DNA of 64,000 bases. Source: Closterium sp. Naga37s-1 (lineage: Eukaryota; Streptophyta; Zygnematophyceae; Desmidiales; Closteriaceae). Of this stretch, positions 53,012 through 62,945 are shown one piece after another. Positions within the stretch are counted from its first letter, which is position 1. Every line of letters starts with the position of its first letter. The notes beneath the pieces are model-generated. The model did no database searches. It was not told where the DNA came from and worked only from the letters and a program-made list of their open reading frames with translations. A program made the position numbers and the translations under genes. The stretch is taken from positions 1,567,501 to 1,631,500 of the forward strand of contig CANJKZ010000114.1 in assembly GCA_947471745.1 (NCBI GenBank), in the 5' to 3' direction.

Positions 53012-53152
53012 CAGCAGCGGTAGCAGCAGCGGCAGCAGCAGCCGCGGCAGCAACAGCAGCAGCGGCAGCAGCAGCAGCAGCTACTGCCCCCGACCCCTGT
53101 CACTGCCCCCTGTCAGGTTCCCGCGTCTCACCAGGTTGCCGCGTCTCCCTAG

Positions 53153-54217
53153 GTAGCTGTGTCTGGTCAGGTTCCGGTGTCTGGCCCAGTTGCTGCGTCG
53201 TGCTCCTGCTGGTCACTTGCCCACCCCACTGTTTTGTGGCACCACCGGATGGGGCACCCGTCCATTTCTCGCCTGCGCGCTATGTCTAGTCAGCGTCTTG
53301 TCTTAGGCCTCCCGCGAGTCTTGCCGTCGCTGCCGCCTTCGCTTGCACCAACTTGCGGTCCCTGCGTCGAGGGTCGGCTGCGCGCCACCCCTCACTCCTC
53401 CTCCCTTCGTCCGGCCACTGAGCCCTTCGAGACTCTCCAATTGGACGTCTGGGGCCCCGCCTCGCGCCCTGGCCCTGAGCGAGAGAGTTTCTTTCTCCCC
53501 CTGGCGAAGAAGTCCGACGTGACTTCTACGCTGATCCGGTGGTTACTTACCACTGCGGACACTCGTGGTCGTCGTGTCAGCTGTCTTCACTCCGACCGCG
53601 GGGGTGAGTTTCGCTCTGGCGTTCTCGCTGGATTCTGTCGCGAGCAGGGCATCCGTCAGTCCTGGACGCTTCCAGAGTCCCCACAGCAGAATGGGGTTGC
53701 TGAGCGCCGCATAGGCTTGGTCATGGAGATCGCCCGCACCTCCATGACTCACGCCCGTGCCCCCCATTTTATGTGGCCCTACGCGGTTCGGTACGCCGCT
53801 CACCAGCTGAACCTCTGGCCACGTGTCTCTCGGCCAGAGGTTTCACCGACCAGTCTTTGGACCTGGTCCCCTGGTGCTGCGTCGCGTTTTCGTGTCTGGG
53901 GTTGCTTGGCACTTGTTCGCGACACCTCCGCGGAAAAGATCTCGCCTCGCGCTGTTCCCTGCGTTTTCCTTGGTTTCCCTGCTGACTCCTCTGACTACAC
54001 CTTTTACCACCCTCCCCTTCACCGGTTCTTTGACTCTCGTGACGTCCGTTTCGACGAGTCCGTCCCCTACTACGTCAGGTACCTCTGTCGAGGTCTCCCG
54101 GTTCCTCCTCCCCCTCTCTTCCTGAATTCAGCTCCCCCTCCTGCTCCCCCGGTACAGCCCCCCCCCCTGGTCCCGCCCCGTCAGGTGTGTCCCACGCTAC
54201 CCCTCCCCCTTCGGTAG
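53153..54217 (+). CDS. copia integrase
   Basis: In frame with gag-protease. Pre-integrase: TVLWHHRMGHPSISRLRAM with CGPCVEG. Core: LQLDVWGPA, LHSDRGGEFRSG, SPQQNGVAERRIGLVMEI, so D, D and E are present. The stretch that in the sister copies reads FLLVVDDYTRYTTVFPL is shortened here to FFLPL, an in-frame loss of about 14 residues. The C-terminal part is RYAAHQLNLWPRVSRPE, FRVWGCLALVRD and FLGFPADSSDYTFYHPP. The frame leaves the coding path in a C run near 54155-54165, after which the sentence continues in another frame (APSGVSHATPPPSVAP). Confidence 0.87.
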   Translation, partial: VAVSGQVPVSGPVAASCSCWSLAHPTVLWHHRMGHPSISRLRAMSSQRLVLGLPRVLPSLPPSLAPTCGPCVEGRLRATPHSSSLRPATEPFETLQLDVWGPASRPGPERESFFLPLAKKSDVTSTLIRWLLTTADTRGRRVSCLHSDRGGEFRSGVLAGFCREQGIRQSWTLPESPQQNGVAERRIGLVMEIARTSMTHARAPHFMWPYAVRYAAHQLNLWPRVSRPEVSPTSLWTWSPGAASRFRVWGCLALVRDTSAEKISPRAVPCVFLGFPADSSDYTFYHPPLHRFFDSRDVRFDESVPYYVRYLCRGLPVPPPPLFLNSAPPPAPPVQPPPLVPPRQVCPTLPLPLR

Positions 54218-54540
54218 CCCCTCAGGTGCAGCCTCCTTCCCCGCAGTCCTCCTCCCGGCCTACAGCAGACCCTGCGGGAGCCGGTTTTTGTGGCGAGGAC
54301 CTAGGAGGTGCTAGCTCTAGAGGTGCTGGAGTTGGAGCAGAGAGCGTACCTGTGCGAGGTCCTGGTTCTGGGGGTGCTGGAGTTGGAGCTGAGCCCGTGA
54401 CTGCAGGAGACTCTAGTCTTCGGGGAGCTGGTGTTAGTGGAGCTGTCCTTGGGGGTGCTACGGCTGGGGGTGCACCCTCTGCTAGACGGGCCCTGTTACT
54501 TCTAGTGGTACTGACTCTGGGGGTGGTGCGACTGGTTCTT
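54187..54540 (+). CDS. copia linker in shifted frame
   Basis: Pro/Gly-rich linker between integrase and RT. The frame that continues the sentence starts around 54165 and reads GAGVGAESVPVRGPGSGG and similar. A second frame change occurs near 54490, after which GPVTSSGTDSGGGATGS leads into the RT frame. Low-complexity sequence makes the exact points uncertain. Confidence 0.5.
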
Positions 54541-57011
54541 TGGAGAGCGGTCCTGGGGCTACCAACGCTCCGGACACTACTCCTCCCCCCCACCCCTACC
54601 CGACCCGGCACCAGGCCCGTGTTCGCCGTGCCCGTGAGGAGCAGCTGGAGTTGGAGCGAGAGGAGAGAGAGTTGGAGCGGCAGCAGCTGGAGCTACATCG
54701 GCTGGAGGAGCAGCAGAAGCAGCAGCAGCCGGAGCAGGAGCAGCCGCAGCAGTAGCCGCAGCAGCAGCCGCCGCAGCTGGAGGAGCAGCAGTCGCAGCCG
54801 CAGTAGCAGCAGCAGCAGCAGCTGCCACCTCCTCCTCCTGTCTCTGGTCTTCGGACCCTCGGTCTCCCCTCTCCCTCTCCTCTCTCCTCCCCCTCTCCTC
54901 CCATCTCTGGTCCTCCACTCCCTCCTCCTGACCCCTCCCCAGCTGTTTTCCCTCCTTCTCTGCCTCCGTTGTCCCCTCCTCTTTCTCACACTTGGTCTTC
55001 GCGTCGCTCTCCTCGTGCTCGTCCCTCGTCCCCTGTTCCCTTCTCTGACCTTCGTACTGCCCTGTTTCGTTATAGTCCGCCTCGTTAGTCTCCTACTGTA
55101 CTTCCTTCTCCTCCTGAGTCGGCTCTCACTGCTTCCCTCTCTACTCCTGTCACGAACGACTACCGCACGTACCGTCCTGTTCTCTCTCGTGTTCTCGCCT
55201 CTCTTGTTACCGACCCACGTCCTTCTCTGTCCTCTGTCTCCGCTCTTACTGCCGCACTCACTCAGTTTGCCTCTACTCGCCGCCTTGACTACGCCACCAG
55301 TCTTGTGGCTGCTCCTCCTACCAGTCCTCTGGCCGTCGGGGGTGTGTCTGCCCTTGGCTGTGACGCCCTAGAGGACAGGCAGTTTGAGCTAGAGTTCCTG
55401 GCAGCCGCTTCCCCTCATCTCTGTGCCATGCTGCTCTCCCCTGAGGGAGACCCCGACGCCCTTGACATACCGACTCCTCGCACTTACGCCGAGGCAGTGT
55501 CAGGGCCTTGGGCCTCTTAGTGGAGAGCTGCCATGGACTCAGAGATGGCCTCCTACAGATCCACAGGCACTTACGTCGACGAGGTTCCCCCCCCTGGGGC
55601 GAACGTAGTCGATGGCATGTGGATCTTCAGGGTGAAGCGGCCACCGGGATCTCCTCCGGTTTTCAAGGCGCGCTATGTGGCTAGAGGTTTCAGTCAGCGC
55701 GAGGGAGTTGACTTCTTTCAGACCATCGCGCCTACCCCGAAGATGACCACTCTTTGGGTGTTACTGCACGTAGCAGCACAGAGAGACTACGAGTTACACT
55801 CTCTCGACTTCTCTACTGCTTTCCTTCAGGGTAGCCTACACGAGGAGGTCTGGGTGCGTCGTCCTTCTGCCTTCACTGGCACCTTCCCTCCTGAGACCCA
55901 GTGGAGGCTGAGGCGACCGGTCTACGGTCTCCGTCAGGCTCCTCGTGAGTGGCACGACACCCTTCGTTCTACCCTGTCTGACCTCGGTTTCCAGCCCTCT
56001 TCTGCCGACCCGTCGCTGTTTGTCCGGCGTGGCTCCACACCGTTCTTTGTACTGGTCTACGTCGACGACCTGGTTTTTGCCACTACTGACAGGACAACTT
56101 TGGCTGACGTGAAGCGCGAACTGCAGAAGAGACACACGTGCACTGACCTTGGTGAGCTGCGCCACTACCTTGGCCTACAGATCACCAGGGACAGTGCCGC
56201 TCGCACCATTACACTCTCACAGTCACACATGGTGCAGCAGGTCCTTCAGCGGTTCGAGCTTCAGCACTCCACAGTACAGCACACACCTCTTGCTGTTGAC
56301 CACAGACTCACTGGACCCTTCCGTGACGAGCCGTTTGAGCCTAGTGGTCCTTACGCAGAGCTCTTGGGCTGCCTCATGTACCTGATGATTTGTACTCGCC
56401 CGGACCTCGCCTTCCCTCTCAGCATCCTTGCTCGCTTTGTTGCGCCAGGGAGACACCGTCCAGTTCACTGGACAGCTGCTGTGAGGGTGGCGAAGTACCT
56501 AGCGTTGACATCAGGTGTGGGGCTGGTTCTTGGAGGGCAGCAGTCTGTTGTACTTACTGGACACTGTGACTCTTCTTACGCTGACGACGCCGAGACTCAC
56601 AGGTCTACTCAGGGGTACTGCTTCAGCTTGGGCTCTGGATCTGTTTCGTGGAGGTCCACACATTCCTCCTCGGTCTCGACCTCTACTGCTGAGGCCAAGA
56701 TCTACGCTGGAGCCATGGCTGCACAGGAGCTGCGTTGGTTGACCTTCTTGCTCACCGACCTTGGTGGGCGGCCGAGCTCTGAACCGACCTTGTTCACTGA
56801 CAACAAGGCGTCGATTCTCCTCTGTCGAGAGCCGCGACTGGAGAGCAGAGTGAAGCACATCAACGTCAGGTACTTTCTTCTGCGAGAGTTGCAGAGGCGT
56901 GGACAGGCTCGCTTCGACTTTGTGGAGTCCGAGGCCAACACTGCAGACATCTTCACCAAGGCGCTTCCGCCTTGTGATCACCAGAGGTTGTGTGCAGTTA
57001 GGTCTCGTTAA
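54540..57011 (+). CDS. copia reverse transcriptase and RNase H
   Basis: One frame holds a Glu/Gln coiled-coil-like stretch (QLELEREERELERQQLELHR), the linker, LEDRQFELEFLAAASPH and then RT: WRAAMDSEMASYRSTGTYVD, GFSQREGVDFFQTIAPTPKM, YGLRQAPREWHD, active site VYVDDLVFATTD (intact) and LGLQITRD. RNase H follows: CDSSYADDAETHRSTQGYCF, EAKIYAGAMAAQELRWLTF, TDNKASILL and the tail ADIFTKALPPCDHQRL, with the stop at 57009-57011. In-frame TAGs stand at 54753, 54804, 55086 and 55518, each where Gln is plausible. No TAA or TGA interrupts. Confidence 0.9.
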
Positions 57012-57233
57012 CACAGGTTCTCGCTTTGCATAGTCTTGAGTTCTCTCCTTGCTTTGTTTGTATACTTTACATATACCTCTGTGAACTCTTGAACTAGCCT
57101 TGTGGCTCTTTTGCTTGTGCTCGGAGTGTGTGGTGACGTTGTGATCCACCCTGAGCTTTGTTTCTTTGTGACTGATCTTGTGACCGTACACTTTTGGTTT
57201 TGCTTGACACCCCTCACTTAGACTATGGGGGTG

Positions 57234-57341
57234 TGTCAAATGTTGTAGTCTTAGTGATGTGTGTTATAGGGGGTACAACTGTTAGGGTTAGGTTCATGTA
57301 CCCCAACCAATCTTAGTCAATCAACACTTTCATTCTTGACA
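57234..57341 (+). repeat. 3' LTR
   Basis: 108 bp; pairs with 50406-50513, followed by the TATAC duplication. Confidence 0.92.
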
Positions 57342-57346
57342 TATAC

Positions 57347-59203
57347 CTGCATGCAAAATAAATTTTCCGTCCCTCGTAGTATCCTTGCTGTCGAATATGA
57401 TCACCGCTGGCCCTGATTATGAGTCATATGCTGCCTTTCTTTATCGTCTGGCTGGTTGTCGGTGCCGATGCCAGCCTTTACACTCCAAGGTGCTGTCATG
57501 TTGTGCCAGCGCGGTCCTTGCCTAGACGTGACCTGCAGTGGAGTGTGGTACCCGGCTCACATCCCGCAGCGCACATCAAGATGACACGGGACGAGGCGAG
57601 GGTTTCATGCAGCAGTGTGGAGATACAAAGCAGTCTACCTCATCCTTCTCTTGCTCAACTCTCAAATAGCCGAGCATCAACCCACTCTTGTTCCACCATT
57701 TCTTTCCTTTCTACATCACTCTAATATAGTGTTGATGGCCGACCTCACCGCCGTACCGCTCGCCTCCTATGGTGATGGTACAACATTATTGCCCGGGGTT
57801 GAGACACCTACACTTTCGACGTTAGATTTCCTCATGCGGGGCAAGCGGGTCGGTTATGTTGCCCCACCCATTGCTTTGTCCTTTGTTCCGGTTCCATCGC
57901 CCGTAACCGCCATGCCAATCTCAGTAACTAGCGACCATTCCACGCCGTCCAGCGCTGCCCCTACCACGCCCGTATCTACATGCATGCCTCACAGCGTCGG
58001 CGAAAAGAATCACCCTGCAGCATCTGTCGCAACCACCTCCACACTCCGAGCTAACTCTGTGTTGCCGGACAGGTCTTCAAAGGAGACCAGTTACAAGCAA
58101 CGAACGCACAACATTGCTCGTCCTGGCAGACCTACGGAGCCAGCGCCATCGTAGAAAAACCACCCAGTGGCACGAGATCTCTCTGATGACGATGGTGAGG
58201 ACAATGCCGGCAGACCATTGTCTCTCGAGGAACTGCAGCTGAAGTGTAAACAGCAGTGGCCGCGATGTTTCTCGTGGCTCGTCATCTCTGAAATAAAGGA
58301 TAGGCGACCATGCCTGCGTTGTAGCACCTGCATGGTGTTCGGGGACCCCCATTACAAGTACAGCCACTACGGTGATGGCAACATCGACATCCCGAAGCAG
58401 ACGATGCGCAAGCATCACCACAGCCTGAAGCATGAGGCGGCAGTGTTGCGGAAGGAACAACGCGACGGACAAAAAAAATGGCAAAAGTCCATCATGGTCT
58501 TCGATAAGGGGGACGAAGATGCCAGGCGCATCACTCGTTTGATGTCCATTGTTTTACTATTTACCCAATTGTGCTGTTCGTGGCCTTGGTAGAGTTCATT
58601 GCTTGGGCAGGGCACTCCTGACATGCCCCTGAAAGAGAACAGGACATACTACAACAAATAAGTGATGCAAGAATATTTAACATTGCTATTTCATTTGGCT
58701 TCTGGGTTTTGGGTACGATTTTGGTCGAGACCATGCTTTCTTTCATATGGTCCCGCCAACTGAAACAAATCCACACCAGTCCCTACCTTGGCAACTAACG
58801 GGACAAAAGCACCGACAAAATTCGGGGGAAGCATACGTGATAACGATCATATCACCGAGATTTACGCCCTGCTCACCGTAGAGCAGAGTGACCCTGCCTC
58901 GGTGCAAGGCATACCGCTGACGCATCTAGAGACTACGGACATTGACCTCCAACGTATCTGCAGTATTAGCACGGATGGCGCCACTGTCATAATTGGCCAG
59001 CACACTGGATTGGTCGCGCGACTAAAAGCGAAGATTGCGCATCGTGTATCTTCCCTTTTTTGTTTTTTTGTTTTTTTTTTTCATTTCTTCTAATATGTGT
59101 GCATATGGTGTGCAGGGAGGGAGGCACTGACAGCTAAGGATGCTACCACCGCTTATCCGGACCTCCAGATTGTCGAAAAAGGTGGTCCGGTCGGTGGCGG
59201 ATA
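57347..59203 (+). pseudogene. third hAT transposase fragment (ZNF862-like)
   Basis: A probable N-terminal exon, 57735-58154, reads MADLTAVPLASYGDGTTLLP, then a Ser/Thr/Pro-rich region. After a frame change, KQQWPRCFSWLVISEIKDRR with CSTCMVF and KHHHSLKHEAAVLRKEQ aligns in wording with the second hAT (CSICVEHG, RCHELSGRHDESMK). Then come a gap with broken sequence (58590-58800), IYALLTVEQSDPASVQGIPL, ISTDGATVIIGQHTGLVARL, an intron-like stretch with a T tract (59040-59116), and EALTAKDATTAYPDLQIVEK. It stops at 59203 where a copia LTR begins. The catalytic C-terminal half is absent from the window; it could lie beyond the LINE. Confidence 0.7.
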
Positions 59204-60836
59204 TGTCAAACATAGAACTGGAATGATGAATGAGTAGAAACAAGCAGTACAAGGGAGGATATAGCAAACCCTAAGGGGGGTTATACCCTCTACAGCATAA
59301 CTCAATGTAACACCTAGACTAAACTAACAAGCTATAACAAGTATAGTTTGACACACCCCCATAGTCTAGGTGACGGTTGTCATGTGGAAAGCAACACACA
59401 ACCCAAGAGCAAGGGTCACAGGACCAGTCAGCAAGAACAAGCAACGGTCACAAGACCAGTTCACAAGAACAAAGAAACGCTCGGGGTGGATCTCAAGATC
59501 ACCACACATTCCGAGAACAAGCAAGAGGCCACAAGTCCAGTCCACATGCAAGGATATAGCAGATATAAGAGATGCAAGAGTACAAGACATGCATGACAAG
59601 CATCTCTACAGAAGCAAGGGGGCCACAAGGCCTGTCCACAAGCACATATATAGGAGATATAGTAAGATGCAAGAGTACAAGATAAGGCATCTCTACGCAA
59701 GCAAGTGAGGGCCTGTAGACACAAGGCCAAGCTGGGTGCAGAAACGCTGGTGGTCACAAGGCGGCAACGCCTTGGTGAAGATATCTGCAGTGTTGGCCTC
59801 AGAGACCACACGTCGCACGAGTGCCTGGCCACGCTGCTGCAACCCTCGTAGAAGGAAGTAACGAAGCTGGATGTGCTTCGCCTTCCCAACCAGTCGGGGC
59901 TCCTCGCACAACAGGATGGCAGACCTGTTGTCGGCGAACAAGACTGGGGGAGAGCGAGGCCGCTCACCAAAGTCGGTGAGGAGGAAAGACAGCCAGCGAA
60001 GCTCCTGGGCGGCCATGGCCGCAGCGTACACCTCTGCCTCACAGCTGGAACTAGAGACGGACGACGCCCGAGTCGACCTCCACGAAACAGCTCCGGTCCC
60101 AAGGCTGAAGCAGTAACCCTGTGTAGAGCGCAGCGACTCTGCGTCGTCGGCCCACGACGAGTCCGAGAAACCTGTAAGTGTAACTGGCTGCTTCCCTCCA
60201 AGGACAAGTCCCATGCCTGATGTACTCGCCACATACTTCGCCACCCTCTTAGCCGCGTACCAGTGGGAAGGTCGGTGTCTCCCAGGCGCAACAAAGCGCG
60301 CAAGGACGCTAAGAGGGTAAGCTAGGTCAGGGCGAGTACAGGTCATCAGGTACATGAGACAACCCACCAGCTCAGGATATGGACCACTGGACTCAAATGG
60401 CTCGTCCGAAGGTGGAGCCGTGAGCCCATGGTCCACAGCAAGAGGGGTGGGCTGTACCTTGGAGAACGGGAAGCGAAACCGCGTGAGGATCTGCTCGACC
60501 ATATGCGACTGCGTCAGCGTAATGGTGCGAGCTGCTCTGTCCCTGGTGATCTGCAGGCCAAGGTAGCGCTGCAGCTCACCAAGGTCAGTGCAAGTGTGTC
60601 TCCTCTGCAGTTCCTCCTTCACGGAGGCCAGTGCGCGTCGGTCGGGAGTGGCGAAAACCAGGTCATCAACGTAGACCATAACAAAGAAGGGGGTCGAGCC
60701 ACGACGGACGAACAGCGACGGGTCGGCAGACGACGGAAAGAAGTCAAGCGCTGCAAGAGTCGTACGGAGCGTGTCGTGCCACTCGCGGGGAGCCTGGCGC
60801 AGGCCGTAGACCGGTCGACGCAGCTGCCACTGGGTC
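59204..60836 (-). mobile_element. copia element, second copy of the nested family, 3' part
   Basis: LTR 59204-59353, then on the minus strand RNase H and RT up to 60836, where the match to the 14112-20830 element stops abruptly after GGGTC and LINE sequence starts. The left flank GGATA (59199-59203) is half of the target duplication. Compared with 14112-15738, only scattered single-base differences are seen. Confidence 0.9.
59693..60836 (-). CDS. copia RT C-terminal part and RNase H
   Basis: Read downward from 60836: QLRRPVYGLRQAPREWHD, VYVDDLVFATPDRRALASVK, LGELQRYLGLQITRDRAART, then DSSWADDAESLRSTQGYCFS, EAEVYAAAMAAQELRWLSFL, LFADNRSAILL and ADIFTKALPPCDHQRFC, ending at 59693. The YVDD active site is intact, and both positions that are stops in the nested copy are sense codons here. 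The N-terminal half is displaced by the LINE. Confidence 0.88.
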
Positions 60837-60841
60837 GCAAC

Positions 60842-62944
60842 ATGACAATGACAATGACAATGACTCCAAGGCCGCCATGGCTCCCACCAGGAACTTCAAG
60901 TCGACCAATGTCGAACAATTTCTTGTCAGTTGCTCGGTTAAAGACTACATCTGGAATCTACGTGGCAAGACGTTTACGGGGGTATATTTTTTGTGCCTAT
61001 CAAGAAGGCATGTTACCTACCAGGTGTCTGTCAGGCAATCCCGAGAGTCTTAAAGCAGCTACAAGGTTGTTGACACATGTCGAGCATGCAGCTCCTAAGA
61101 AGTCTACGGTAACCTGGGATGGTTTCCATGAAGTTTTTCAAGCTAACATCAATGGTCCGGCCAATACTGACAACTGTTTTCGCGATAATGTCTGGAAGCC
61201 TGGGGAATACATTGGCATGCTCATCCCGGGGAACTATTATCGCTTTTACCGTGGTCTACCAAGGAACAAGACGAGACCCAAGCCTGGACAGCAGGTTTAT
61301 AAGGCGTTGGTGCTCAGTCAGCTTTCAGTGTCAGCAAGAGTGCTGCTTTCTGCTTCTCATCATTGCACCATGGTTCGTCCGACGAAGAGGGCTGCTGCTG
61401 CTGCTGCTCTGAAGACTGGTGCGGTTGAGCGCTCGCCGCTGGACAAAGGGCATCAGTCGGAGCCTGCTACGCCGAAGCCAATGTTGAAGGACACGGTCGG
61501 GCCGTTTGCTGCTGACGACTCTCGGATGTCGCTGGAAAAGAAGCTGGCCTCGCTGAGCTTTAAGACCCTGGAGGACAATGCATCCGGGGAGACAAGCGCT
61601 ACGGAACAAGAGAAGGGAGGCATTGGTGGTAAAGACGCGCCGCCTGCGGAATCCCGTGTGGATCCTGAGGAAGAAGAAGAAGAGGACGAGATACCGGATG
61701 ATGGTTATTTGAGTGATGACCCAGAGGAGAGGCTGGATCCGGTCCGTGCTGGGGAGATTGCGGCTCTGGCTGGCTACACACTTACCCTGCTGATCCCGGT
61801 GGAGTTTGACAAGGAAGTCCCGCGCACGATGGACACAATGGCGGAGTTGCTGGTTGTCTGGAAGAAGGCGCTGTCCCCGCACGCGCAGAAGACAACGAAG
61901 ATGCAGACCTTGCTGCCAGCCTACCTGTCGAAGAAGCGCTTCGGGAGGATGCAGGTTACCTTTCACGAAGCTGCGGATGCGAACTACGTCTGGTGCAGGC
62001 GAGTGGAGCACATTTGCGCGGACGGGAAAACTAAGTTGGTGCTGAGCTGGCAGCACTCGGAGAACCCGCTTTATATCAAGGAGCGCGCGCAGAACCCGGG
62101 GGCAGTTGAAGTCCTGCTGAAGGAAGTTCCAGCGGAAATCTCGCCGGATATGATTTACAAGTTCTTGGTTACCACGCCGCTGGAGAAGCGAGGTGACACG
62201 CATAAGATAAAGGGGTTGGTGAAAGTCCACCAGGGGGATAAGTATCGGTGGTGGCACATGCTTTATGATACGGTGCATCATAGGCAGCTGCTTGTTCATT
62301 TTCCGTCGCTGAAGTGTGATTTTTGCAACGGCATGCATTTTACGAAGCTGCATGATGATTATGTTGCGGAAAGGCAGGAGAATATCTCGAAGTGGAACCT
62401 GACGCTGCAGCGAATCCACGATATCAACGGTAAATGGCGGAATACTAACCTTGTTCTTCAGGCTGTTGGGGTCCAGATCTGGAACGCTGACAGCCGACTC
62501 CCACCCTCCGTGAGCAGCTGGATCGCATCTGCTGACTGCGACGACGAAGAAGATCCTTCGGGACCCGGCGGTGACTCTGATTTCCATGGGAGGCAGCACG
62601 GAGGACTGGATCTGTGTCCAGGAGGCGTGCGTGAAGGCGAAGGGTTCCAGTTTCTCCCAAGCGCTGACTCATGTACGCTCCGTCCAGCACTGCACTGCGA
62701 TCCTGAAGGGGGGGGAAGCTACGCGCGCAAGCAAGGGGAAGATAAATCTGAGGGCGATTCGCAAGGAGTTCGAGCTGTGAAGGGGTGGGTTGTGGTAAGC
62801 CCAGGATCGGTGACGCATGCAGGTTTCAAGCAGTGGCTGGTCAAGAGCAGTAGGGAGAGTCATCAGCGTTTCGGTTGCATGTTTCTTGGTTGTACTCAAG
62901 CCCGTGGATGCGAAGGGGCTCCTGTGCAGTGGATTAATGGGTAA
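60842..62944 (+). CDS. LINE ORF1 protein (putative RNA-binding)
   Basis: The frame is open back into antisense copia, so the start must be chosen. The first ATG inside the LINE is 60842, giving MTMTMTMTPRPPW from an ACAATG repeat. A later ATG at 61371 gives MVRPTKRAAAAAALKTGAVE, which looks like a more usual ORF1 start. Features: an acidic stretch (about 61665-61735, EEEEEEDEIPDDGYLSDD), a globular part (LTLLIPVEFDKEVPRTMDTM, VTFHEAADANYVWCRRVEHI), and CDFCNGMHFTKLH, a Cys-His cluster of the form C-x2-C-x3-H-x4-H near 62310-62350. It ends at TAA 62942-62944. The presumed role is binding LINE RNA as a chaperone; this is inferred from position. Confidence 0.65.
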   Translation: MTMTMTMTPRPPWLPPGTSSRPMSNNFLSVARLKTTSGIYVARRLRGYIFCAYQEGMLPTRCLSGNPESLKAATRLLTHVEHAAPKKSTVTWDGFHEVFQANINGPANTDNCFRDNVWKPGEYIGMLIPGNYYRFYRGLPRNKTRPKPGQQVYKALVLSQLSVSARVLLSASHHCTMVRPTKRAAAAAALKTGAVERSPLDKGHQSEPATPKPMLKDTVGPFAADDSRMSLEKKLASLSFKTLEDNASGETSATEQEKGGIGGKDAPPAESRVDPEEEEEEDEIPDDGYLSDDPEERLDPVRAGEIAALAGYTLTLLIPVEFDKEVPRTMDTMAELLVVWKKALSPHAQKTTKMQTLLPAYLSKKRFGRMQVTFHEAADANYVWCRRVEHICADGKTKLVLSWQHSENPLYIKERAQNPGAVEVLLKEVPAEISPDMIYKFLVTTPLEKRGDTHKIKGLVKVHQGDKYRWWHMLYDTVHHRQLLVHFPSLKCDFCNGMHFTKLHDDYVAERQENISKWNLTLQRIHDINGKWRNTNLVLQAVGVQIWNADSRLPPSVSSWIASADCDDEEDPSGPGGDSDFHGRQHGGLDLCPGGVREGEGFQFLPSADSCTLRPALHCDPEGGGSYARKQGEDKSEGDSQGVRAVKGWVVVSPGSVTHAGFKQWLVKSSRESHQRFGCMFLGCTQARGCEGAPVQWING

Positions 62945-62945
62945 T

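Larger units (their letters stand above)
50406..57341 (+). mobile_element. complete Ty1/copia element with gag
   Basis: LTRs 50406-50513 and 57234-57341 (108 bp each, TGTCAAATG...TTCTTGACA) differ at two sites, both C/T. The duplication is TATAC (50401-50405 and 57342-57346). The primer site begins TGGTATCACC at 50514, and the polypurine tract CTATGGGGGTG ends at 57233. The order is C-rich leader, gag, protease, integrase, linker, RT, RNase H. In-frame TAG codons and two frame changes in the linker interrupt it. LTRs this short are at the low end for copia elements. Confidence 0.93.

Noticed and set aside
60428..62944. 838-residue ORF starting in the copia
   Set aside because: The first 138 codons are antisense copia RT; the LINE starts at 60837, so the start is at 60842 or later.
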